DNA of 64,000 nucleotides, from contig CM074762.1 of the NCBI GenBank assembly GCA_037355855.1, forward strand, positions 5,642,001-5,706,000, written 5' to 3'. Positions 55,869 to 64,000 of this stretch are shown here, piece by piece; within the stretch, counting starts at the first letter, position 1; each line of letters begins with the position of its first letter. The translations under genes and the position numbers were made by a program. Source of the DNA: Pseudo-nitzschia pungens. Its lineage: Eukaryota; Bacillariophyta; Bacillariophyceae; Bacillariales; Bacillariaceae. The notes beneath the pieces were generated by a model, which searched no databases, was not told the DNA's origin, and worked only from the letters and a program-made list of their open reading frames with translations.

Positions 55869-58100
55869 TCACACCATATCCTTCACCTTGAGTTCCAGCG
55901 TCGGGTACGCAATCATCCGCTCGGCCGACGAAAAGTTCAGTTCGCACAAAAAGGACCGGTCCAGAAACGTCGTGCACTTGTCCAGTATCGGATCCGTCAC
56001 CTCGTCCAGCATCGGCTGGCAGTTGACCTTGGCGGCCGGAAATCCCTGGGGCAGCAGCACGTGCTTCCAAAACTGTTCGTTGCACACCCACGTCGGAAAG
56101 GGCGTCCCCATGACCTTCTGGAAGACGTCCGGAACCGTTCCCGGAAACAAACCGACCACCTGCTGCTCCGGGTAGGGAAACTGCCACGACATGCCCAGTT
56201 CGAAGTAGTCCGTGATGCACCGCTTCTTCTTGGCCTTGTTGAGCTGCTTGGGACAGAACGAGCCGTGGTCGATCGGGACGCACGAGTGTTCCATAAAGAC
56301 GTCGATGCCGTAGGCGTCAAAACCCCGAAAGACCGACTCGACCCAGGGCCTGCCGGCGTCGTCGTTCTCGTGAAAGTTGAGAGACGTCATGGACACCGGG
56401 ACGGGAATGTCCTTCGCGCTGTCCGTTTGCTTCTTGGTGCCGATCGCGTCCAGGATGCTTTCGAACCGATCGATCGCGAAGATGCTGTCGTTGAGCAGGC
56501 CGAAGCGTCCGTAGCGGTCCTTGATGCCCATGAGCGCGTCGCACCAGAGTCCGACGTCGTACTTCTTGTTGTCGTAGGCGCCGACCTCGATGGTGACCCT
56601 TCCCGACCGCAGATGCGGAATGGTCCGCTTGGCCTCCTTGACGATGGAAGTCATGATCGGCTTGGCCCAATAGGCGGTGGCGATCATGACGTGGTCAAAG
56701 GACGCCGAGAAGCACTCCAGCTCGCTCCACAAGGCAATCACGTGCCGGGCATCGACCGGGACGGACGCAATGACCAGTATCGAGCTTTCCTTGTGGTTTT
56801 GGTGGTTGTTGTCGTTGTAATTGTTATTGTTGTAATTGGAAGTTGTTGTTTGGAACATGCCTGTGGCCTCGTCCAGCTTGGTTTCCAATTGGGCGGCCTT
56901 TTCCAGTTCCAATCGTCGCTTGGTTTGTTGCTCGATGCGGGTCGGATTGATTTGTTTCAGCCAGGCCTCGTGTTCTTTCTTGCACTGGGCTATCCGGGTC
57001 GCTTCGCTAATGGTCGGAGCGAGCGTGGTTGTGAAAAAGGTTGTCGCCGACGTGGGGGCGTCCGTGGCGGGGAGCGTTCCGCCCACCGTCGGGCTGCTCG
57101 TGGGTCCGGCGTCCTTGTTGTTGTTGTTCTTCTTGTTATTCTTCGTGTTCTTGTCCTGCGGTGTTGGCGTTTTCTCCGTCTTGGTTTTGGGTTTCGTTTT
57201 CGTTGTGATCGGATTCTTATCGTCGTCCTTCTTCTCTCCTTTTTCCTTCTTTTGGACCTTCTTCTTTTTTGAGGCTCTCAGTCCATCCTTTGTCGTTTTC
57301 TCCGTGACTCCCGTTTTCAGTTTCGCTTTCGTTTTCGCTTTCGCTTTCGTCTTTGCCTTCGACGTTTTGTTTTTCGCCAATTGCTTTTGTTGTTTCTGTT
57401 GTTTCTGTTGTTTTTCGTGTTGTTCCTCCGGCGCCCTCGTTTCCGGATACTCGGTTGCGGCGAACGAAGCGGGCAGCTCCTTCTCCGCCGTCCAAAGGAG
57501 TTCTTGTTTCTGCGATTGCTGTTTCATTTTTGTCTCGGGCTCGGCATCCGGAGCCCCGCGTATTATCTTCGAGTTCTTCGCCTCTTCGGATTCGTTCCCG
57601 TTCCCGTTCCCGTCCGCCGTGGATGATGATGATGATGATGATGATGATAGTTTCGTTTGCGACAGCCATTGCGATTGCGTCGAAGTCCCCAGCAATTGCC
57701 GCGACTTTCGAAAGCGCACCATGTGATCCCACGGGGCATCGCTCAATTCCTGCCACGGCGACAAAACTTTGCTGTTGTTGCTGTTGCCGTCGATGTTGCG
57801 GTAAGGGTTGTGGTGGTTGCGATTCCGGAATTCTTTTCGCTGGGAATGAAGGAAATACGAAGTAGCAATGCACACGACGACACTAAACAGAAAACTGCGC
57901 AGGACAAATTTCACGGAGGCCGATCTCTTCCGCCTCCGATGGTTCTGCATTTGCGGGTGTTGGGGTTGTTGGTGTTGATGGTGTTGTTGATGGTGTTGTT
58001 GATGGTGTTGTTGATGGTGTTGTTGTTGATGATGATGATTTCGTATCGTCGTGTCCGGTGGCAACTGCCGGATCACTGTCTCCTCGTAGACTGTTTCCAT
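55869..58100 (-). CDS. Large type II membrane glycosyltransferase, RgpF-like
   Basis: 743 residues from the Met of METVYEET (the frame is open 39 codons upstream). A His/Gln-rich cytosolic tail is followed by one membrane anchor (FVLRSFLFSVVVCIATSYFLH). A long low-complexity stem rich in Lys/Gln/Glu, then Thr/Ala, precedes the C-terminal catalytic-like domain (about 490-740): SILVIASVPVDARHVIALWS, NKKYDVGLWCDALMGI, RFGLLNDSIFAIDRFESIL, VSMTSLNFHEND, WVESVFRGFDAYGIDVFMEH, TPFPTWVCNEQFWKHVL. The DVGLW...LLNDS order resembles rhamnan-synthesis F (RgpF) glycosyltransferases. Donor and acceptor are unknown. Golgi placement follows from topology. Assignment is by motif order only. Confidence 0.65.
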   Translation of the reverse strand: METVYEETVIRQLPPDTTIRNHHHQQQHHQQHHQQHHQQHHQHQQPQHPQMQNHRRRKRSASVKFVLRSFLFSVVVCIATSYFLHSQRKEFRNRNHHNPYRNIDGNSNNSKVLSPWQELSDAPWDHMVRFRKSRQLLGTSTQSQWLSQTKLSSSSSSSSSTADGNGNGNESEEAKNSKIIRGAPDAEPETKMKQQSQKQELLWTAEKELPASFAATEYPETRAPEEQHEKQQKQQKQQKQLAKNKTSKAKTKAKAKTKAKLKTGVTEKTTKDGLRASKKKKVQKKEKGEKKDDDKNPITTKTKPKTKTEKTPTPQDKNTKNNKKNNNNKDAGPTSSPTVGGTLPATDAPTSATTFFTTTLAPTISEATRIAQCKKEHEAWLKQINPTRIEQQTKRRLELEKAAQLETKLDEATGMFQTTTSNYNNNNYNDNNHQNHKESSILVIASVPVDARHVIALWSELECFSASFDHVMIATAYWAKPIMTSIVKEAKRTIPHLRSGRVTIEVGAYDNKKYDVGLWCDALMGIKDRYGRFGLLNDSIFAIDRFESILDAIGTKKQTDSAKDIPVPVSMTSLNFHENDDAGRPWVESVFRGFDAYGIDVFMEHSCVPIDHGSFCPKQLNKAKKKRCITDYFELGMSWQFPYPEQQVVGLFPGTVPDVFQKVMGTPFPTWVCNEQFWKHVLLPQGFPAAKVNCQPMLDEVTDPILDKCTTFLDRSFLCELNFSSAERMIAYPTLELKVKDMV

Positions 58101-60746
58101 TCTTCTATCGCTGTGCGCTGATTTTGATTCGGTTTGCTTTGGAACGAATAAGACTAGTCCGTCGATGTGTATCTCTCTATCTCTCTTTCTTCTTGTACCT
58201 GTATCTATCAATCTCAATCACTCGATCGATCCCTTCCAATGTCTCTCTCTGTATCTCTCTCTGTATCTCTCTCTGTATCTCTCGCGATCCGTTGCCGGTT
58301 CGTGTCGGGAGTGTCTCGTCGTTGTGACTCCACCTTGCCGGCAAGAATGGAGCAGCTGGACGGCGTATGGGTAATACGAGTACCGTACCGTACCGTACGA
58401 GAATGATTGCGAGACAACGGTACAAGCACGGAGTCAGTGGAAGGTAATTAACTTATTCGAACTGCGAAGTACGGTAATTACGGGCGATTGCGCTGTAATC
58501 CTACCGATCACGGTAACCTTACGAGTTTGTGTGTGGTTCGGTGTTCGGAAGGAACTTTTTGGTCGGGGTGGGTTTCCGTTGTCGAAGCAGATGCGGGTTA
58601 TTTGTAAGCAAAACGAACACTGCGGGCTCGTTTTTCCTTCCGGCGATTAACCGTTGCGAGCATTCGATTGCGCACCCGTCACCTAAATCACGCAAAGCCA
58701 ACGGACGTGTGTTCCGCTAAGTAACCGCAACCATTCGTGGGGAGGGCCAATGACATGACAAGACAAAAAAAATTACGGTACGGTATAGCCCTATTTCGAA
58801 GGGGACTTTCCTTTTGAGAGTGTCAGTACAGTAAGGTACCGTAGTAGAAACAATGATATTCCTTTGTCTCATTTCATTCATTTTCTCTGCGAGATTCATT
58901 CCATTCGTAGCGGTATACGTAAAATAGCGTAGTTGACGATGATTGATTCAAGAAAATTCGGAAGGCCTTGCTTGCGTTGACTTCCGGTACCACTCCATAG
59001 ACGTACGGTATTGTTTGTAAAGACACTTGGATAGTTAAAGTATCAGTATCAGTATTTCGTTTTAGTTAATAGAATAGGAGATGGGATTGAATGTAACTTT
59101 CATTTAACGGGATCGAAAACGTTTCCTAACATAAATAAATGAAATATCCTTTGTGGAAAAATGTTGGCACGAATAAAACGATGACCAGCAGTGACAGTGG
59201 CATGGAAGGAATTATAGGATTGATAATTTATTTACTATGGATGGGAGTCATTTTGTTTCGATTGAGAGAACCATAGTAAGGTTAACCTTACCCGGTACAA
59301 AGTAAGAATAATTATTAGAAGTAATTAATAGAAAAAAGAAGCTCTTGTTGTTCTTGAGATCGATTCACTGATTGTTGATGGATTGTTGATTTTGAGAGGT
59401 TTTGATACCGTAGGAATGAGTGAATCCAATCTGCTTCAAGCATGTTGGTAGTACCGGTACGTAAGGTTACTAGTGGTCCGACCATGGTCCACAGGATCAT
59501 GATTCTCGTGAATGAGGAGGATACTACTAGTGACTGACTGCTGCTGCTGGCTGCTGCTGGTGACTGCGGACTGACTCTTCTTGTTGCTGGAAGTACCACC
59601 AGTAACCTTAGTCCCAGTGCTGGTAGTGCTGGCTGCTCTACCTACTATCCTAGTACTAAACCTTACTGCTGGCTACCACCAGCCACTCCACTGCTGGTGG
59701 TGAGTACTAGTAGTACTACTAGTAGTAGTACTAGTGCTGCTGCTAGTACTCATCCATTTGTAATGTGGTTGCTGTGGTGGTTGTGGTTGTGATACTCAAC
59801 GACGCACCCACCACTCACGCTGCGCCTCTTTCGATGGTGTCTACCAGGCGAACACAATCCCATCGCCGAACAGCAGCAGCAGGTACAAGAATACTAGTAG
59901 CAGTAGTAGCTAGTAGTACTAGTACTAGTAGCAGTAGTACTACTACTGCTACTACTGCTACTAGTAGTAGTACGAGTAGGTTGACGCCGGCGATGGGATC
60001 CTCATTTGCCAGAAGGCGATCCGGAGGACGGAGGACTTTTTCCGTCGTGGTGGCAGCGTGTCGTCGGGGTCGCAACGAGTTCCGGTGCGTGCCGGCCGTT
60101 CTGCGCCACAGAGCAGGCCAGGAGGAGAGTCTCGACGTTGGTGACTTGTTGTTTGTGTAGTAGTAGGTGTAGTTGTTTGTGTTTGTGTTTGTGTTTGTGT
60201 TTGTGTTGGTCTCTCGTAGCAATATCTCAAATCCCGGTTCGTAGGAATGCATTCCCGCTTTTATGTTCGACTGTACTCGTACCGGTCCCGGAATGTGTGT
60301 AGTGTAGTGTAGTGTGAACCATCATACTATCGTCCGCAAAAATCGCATCCAGACAAGAGGAAAAGAGCAGCTAAAAATTGTTGAGATGGTTGTAATATAC
60401 GGGTTAATAGAAGTGTTACTTTATTGGATTAAATCTTTTACAAAATATGAGCCAGGTATTCTCCTCCAATAATCCCAACAATCGTTGTAAATCATTCCTA
60501 AACCTCTTCCTGTCGTAAGCTCGCCAATATCCCTTTTATCACTGTTCTAAGTACCTTCAGTTGGAGATATCGAATATTTGTCCAACTGTCTTGTCTTCTT
60601 CGCAGATTCACCATATTTGTCTTTTCAGTATTGACTTTGTGAGCTTGAAATATTTGATAGTTTGCACCTCTCGCCATCTGTTTCAATGTCTTGTTTGTCT
60701 TCTCCTCCGAACTGTGTTTCTTCTCCTTTGAACTGTGTTTCCTTCA
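58101..60746. repeat. Gene-free region with microsatellites
   Basis: It contains a TGTATCTCTCTC array (58245-58283, four units), dense TAG/CTA palindromic trinucleotides (59520-59990), and a GTGTTTGTGTTT array (60172-60208). The last about 250 bp are the probable 3' region of the LRR gene. No gene is supported. Confidence 0.5.
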
Positions 60747-62879
60747 TTATTTTGTCTGTCCGTTCTTCGTTTGGCCACTTTGTCTCAACAAAAGATGTCG
60801 TTCGTCATTGTTGCTGTCCTCACTCCAATACGTTTTGATAGGAATGGCATCCACGGCACTGCAATTGGTAGTGCACTGGTTGTTGCCAACGCCTGGCATC
60901 ACAATCAGGCAGGGACAATTCTCGTCGACCCATGCTTTCTGCTCTTCCGACATGCAAGGCTTTTGAAAGTTTTTCATGTATCCATCCTCGGTCATGCCCG
61001 TGTAATGGACGTGAAAGCTACCCCAGATCGGGTTGACGCACCAATAGTTGTCGGGGTCGCAGCAGCTGCAGCAGTCGCAGTCGACTCCGTAATCGGTTTC
61101 GTTGGTGTTGCAGTTATCGCCCGCGGCCACAACAATTCCGTCTCTGTAGACCGAATGGTTGCAAAGGCCGTTGAGGGAACCGTACAGGCCTTGGTTGCTG
61201 TACAGGTTGAATATTTTCAAGGTGGGACTCTCGGTGAGTCCATCCGGAATCATCCCTGTTAGGCAATTGTCGTTGAAGGAAAGGCTCTCCAAACTCTCGA
61301 ACTCCCCATAGGACTCCGGAATGGTCCCTTGTAAGGATCCACCAGCCATAACCAATGTTTTCAAGGATTTCTTAAAGTAGCCTATCTCGGGTGGCAGGGT
61401 TCCGGCCATGTTGTTCCAATCTGTTTGCCGTTTTGTATCGTTACGTTACGTTACGTTGCATTTCGTTTCAGAGCGCATCGTTTCGCCAATTTGTTTTGGT
61501 GCATGATTTGGTGCGAGGAGTAACCATATGGTAGATCCAAGGCGAGAACAGTCACAGACGGAATGAGAATGCCCGACAGAGGGAATGGAATGGAAAGCAA
61601 TGGAAAGCAATAAAACCAAAAAACAAACAACCAAGCAACCAAGCAAACAAACAAACAAACATAAGACGAATGCCAAGTTCGCACGAGTCCGACAGCCAAT
61701 TTCGAGGTGTTCTCCACCAAAACGTTGTAGCGCATACGGATGCTGCGTTGGTAGGCACGTGTGCTCGCAAAAATGACGCGACTCACATATGTTCAAATGC
61801 GTGAGCCATCCGTCCTCGTTGCACATGTTTCCCCTCGCCTCGAAGCCTTCGCTCGGCAACCAGATCGCATCGTTCACTTTGGCGGTCGAGCTCACCGAGT
61901 TCCACGAGCACTCGTCGAAACGCGACAAATAATAGTATTTCTCGTCCCAGTTGTCCCCCTTTGTGGAATAGTACACAAGGGCGAGCACAAAGCGTTGGCG
62001 AAGCTTGTGGATGTTTTCGTCCGAGGAGGGTTCGATCTGCATCGGATCGGTAGCCACGAGCCACTCCAGCGCTTTGATCCGATCGCTCGATGCCCCGGGC
62101 GAGTCGGGATCAAAGACGTCCGGGTTGCCCACGACAAACGGAGAGAGGACGTCGATTATCGACGCCCTTCGCTCCATTTGTTGGGGTTTCTGGGGCGTGG
62201 ACGGCACCGGCTCTTCCCTCCCCACCATCCACAAAACGATCACCAGCACAATCACCGCCGACTGGGTTGCGAGGATCCACTGGATCCACCGAGAGGTTCT
62301 CTTGTTGGCATCCCGTGCGCTCCCCTTCACCTCGGCCACCGCGATGCGTTCCGCTCGGATCAGGATCGGAGGCTCCACGTCAAAGGTTTCATCGCCGTCG
62401 TAGGTGTTGTAAGCTCGAGCTGTGGCTGGAGCTGCAGCTGCAGCGGTGGACGCGCCGAGCGGATTGGGAACGAAAAAGGCACCCGGTGTCGAAGTTCTGG
62501 CGCTAATGTTGAGCATTGTATTACTTTTGTCTCTCGCCGAGAAAGAAGTGTGCTTTTTGGAAACAGTTGCGGATGGCGGCAGAGATTCCGGTGTGGCTTT
62601 TTCCTGTTCGGAATTTTGGTCGGGCACTGCTGGCGTCGCCACAACGGACTCTTGCGTTAGCGGTCTGGTTGCATTGTCTTCCGGGGTGGATGATTCGCAG
62701 GCGCCGGCGTCGGCGCCGGCTTTCCCTTGGACAACCGCTTGTTTTTCCGGATGCATGTTCTTCCGAGGCGTTACTCGTACTCTTTTCTTGTTTCTGTTTT
62801 GTGAGCGTTTCGCACTTGGGCTTGAAGAAAGAATAATCCGTGTGTGTAGTAGAGAGGGACAAAAAAAATACTGTAGCAC
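60747..62879 (-). CDS. Transmembrane leucine-rich-repeat protein
   Basis: Two exons: 62879-61787 and 61420-60747, 588 residues (547 if starting at Met42, MHPEKQAV, which I prefer). The donor is GTGAGT and the acceptor AACAG, in phase 1, with a 366-bp intron. A Ser/Thr/Ala-rich cytosolic region comes first, then one membrane helix (WIQWILATQSAVIVLVIVLWMVG). The ectodomain has VLALVYYSTKGDNWD and CSWNSV..., the cap typical of plant-type LRRs, then LTHLNIYWNNMAGTLPPEIG and two or three further LRR units. A Cys-rich C-terminal region (DCDCCSCCDPDNYWC, CMSEEQKAWVDENCPC) ends it. Diatoms carry many such proteins, presumed surface receptors without a kinase. The ligand is unknown. Confidence 0.85.
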
Positions 62880-63152
62880 ATCCCCAACAACACTAAGTTA
62901 CCAGATAAACATCAGCTCATGATGATACCACCTAGCTACTTAGTGCACAAAGTTTCTTCGCCCGAGTTCCCTACCGTACATAAGTAATATATTCTGCGAA
63001 TCAGAATTAGATTAATTACTTCCCAAAACTAAGATAGACTAAGATCTTACTCTATCATGCACATCATCGAAGCAAATAGTGCTCCCCGCAAAAGCTGTAT
63101 AAGTATTTTTTTTGTCCCTCTCTACGTAACTTACTACACACACGGATTATTC
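62831..63152. repeat. Inverted repeat overlapping the LRR gene's 5' end
   Basis: GAATAATCCGTGTGTGTAGTA and GAGAGGGACAAAAAAAATACT (62831-62872) recur inverted at 63103-63152, with 9 extra bases in the second copy. The distal copy lies upstream of the LRR gene. Confidence 0.75.
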
Positions 63153-63230
63153 TCTATCAGTGATAAAATAATTATCTATCATGAACATCATCGAAGCAAA
63201 TAGTGTGCTCCGCAAAAGCTGTATATGTAC
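63049..63230 (+). repeat. Direct repeat pair upstream of the LRR gene
   Basis: CATCATCGAAGCAAATAGTG...CCGCAAAAGCTGTATA occurs at about 63052-63105 and 63176-63230, about 125 bp apart, with few differences. Confidence 0.8.
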
Positions 63231-63243
63231 GGTATTGTTAATT

Positions 63244-63908
63244 ATCGTTTAGTGATGGCGCCCCGAAAAATATCCAAAAATCAACGCATATGCCTTGATA
63301 CATTTTGGAGCAATCCTAACTTCTAAAGAATTCATCCAATATCAACAAGTAATGGCTTGTTAGAAAGCTCTCACTCTCCTCTTTCCATAGGTATATGGTT
63401 CTACATACTTCAGAGGTGCTCTTGTTGTTGCAAATACTCAATGAAGTATACACATGGGAACAGATTAAATATTAAGTTATCGACGCATGCGTTGATTTTT
63501 GGATATTTTTTCCCCTCGCATATTTACTAGTAATGACTAGTTTGATTCATACACCGATTAACCAATAGGACATTTTGAAAAAACTTAACCTGTCGCGCGG
63601 TGCGTGCGTTTTTCTATTTCCAACCGCTCCAGATCAGTAAAAAACTGATATTTGACTAATAGGACTGAGAAAATTGTCACCGGACCAGAGTCAGATTAAT
63701 ATTAAATTGAAATTTGACTAAAACGACTTGGAAAAAAGGATGGTAAGACTAGTCTGATTAATAGCACCATACGTAATTTATTTCGGAAATGGAGTAAAAT
63801 AAGACTACTTGGATTAATATTTTATTGAAATTTGACTAATTAGACTGTTAAAAAAAATATGCGAAAATCAACTGTCTCACAGTAGGTCCGGGCGCCATCA
63901 CTAAACGA
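63244..63908. mobile_element. 665-bp TIR element with 3-bp target duplication
   Basis: Perfect 19-bp termini ATCGTTTAGTGATGGCGCC / GGCGCCATCACTAAACGAT are flanked by ATT on both sides (63241-63243 and 63909-63911). Inside is a second inverted pair AAAAATATCCAAAAATCAAC (63266-63289 with its GCAT end; 63487-63510) and a solo terminus of the 45.5-kb TIR element. No coding capacity. Confidence 0.8.
63571..63630. repeat. Solo terminal fragment of the 45.5-kb TIR element family
   Basis: CATTTTGAAAAAACTTAACC followed by TGTCGCGCGGTGCGTGCG and ending CCAACCGCTCC matches the right end of the element at 47526 with a few changes. No partner terminus is found nearby. Confidence 0.8.
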
Positions 63909-64000
63909 TATTTACGAAAAAATGTTCCTCGTCGAGACTAGAGAGAGACTACATTAACAAAATCGCGTGGTGGCGCATATTGCCAGCAGTTAAACTCATC

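Noticed and set aside
60498..60686. Minus-strand frame resembling a LINE reverse-transcriptase scrap (VNTEKT)
   Set aside because: 62 codons with no catalytic motif; the resemblance is too weak.

Overview
The window reads as nuclear DNA of a diatom, most likely a pennate species. Supporting evidence is a DUF6824-type protein (a family largely confined to diatoms and relatives), a transmembrane leucine-rich-repeat protein of the diatom type, DUF285 surface-repeat proteins, GT-AG introns of about 100-420 bp, long in-frame Asn/Asp/Ser/Gln runs, and copia-like LTR elements. Species cannot be named from the sequence alone.

Region 1 (1-19.5 kb) is a giant inverted duplication around a gap of exactly 500 N (9355-9854). 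Both arms carry, from the gap outward: the 3' end of a membrane-protein gene that runs into the gap, a broken multi-pass membrane-protein gene, trinucleotide-rich DNA, an endonuclease/exonuclease/phosphatase (EEP) gene, AT-rich ~350-bp tandem repeats, and a three-exon DUF285 surface-protein gene. The arms are largely identical but differ by a MITE (right only), a 111-bp LTR fragment (left only), tandem-repeat counts, a nonsense change (right only), and one extra, heavily diversified DUF285 repeat (right). This pattern fits two haplotypes scaffolded head to head, or a real diverged palindrome.

Region 2 (19.9-25.7 kb) is a methionine sulfoxide reductase A gene split in its coding sequence by a 4.24-kb LTR retrotransposon with a perfect 5-bp target duplication. 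The element encodes only Gag, with two zinc knuckles and no protease, integrase or reverse transcriptase. Region 3 (25.7-29.7 kb) holds degenerate satellite-like repeats and CTA/TAG trinucleotide tracts with no convincing gene.

Region 4 (29.7-41.5 kb) carries a rhamnosyltransferase-like type II membrane protein, an unusual AlkB-dioxygenase + THUMP + methyltransferase fusion, a NodB-type polysaccharide deacetylase, and a RusA-like Holliday-junction-resolvase homologue. Region 5 (41.5-47.6 kb) is a nest of repeats: a CTG-rich block, a second decayed gag-only retroelement in reverse orientation, and a 2.03-kb terminal-inverted-repeat element inserted in its LTR.

Region 6 (47.7-64 kb) holds a small two-exon membrane protein, the DUF6824 protein, a SYLF (Ysc84-type) lipid-binding protein, a large RgpF-like glycosyltransferase, a two-exon transmembrane LRR protein, and at the end another TIR element. 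The genes do not form an operon. Three act plausibly on glycans at the secretory pathway or cell surface, two on nucleic acids, and two (DUF285, LRR) look like surface recognition proteins. The strongest leads are the AlkB-THUMP-methyltransferase fusion, the diversified DUF285 repeats, the gag-only retroelement family, and the RusA-like gene.
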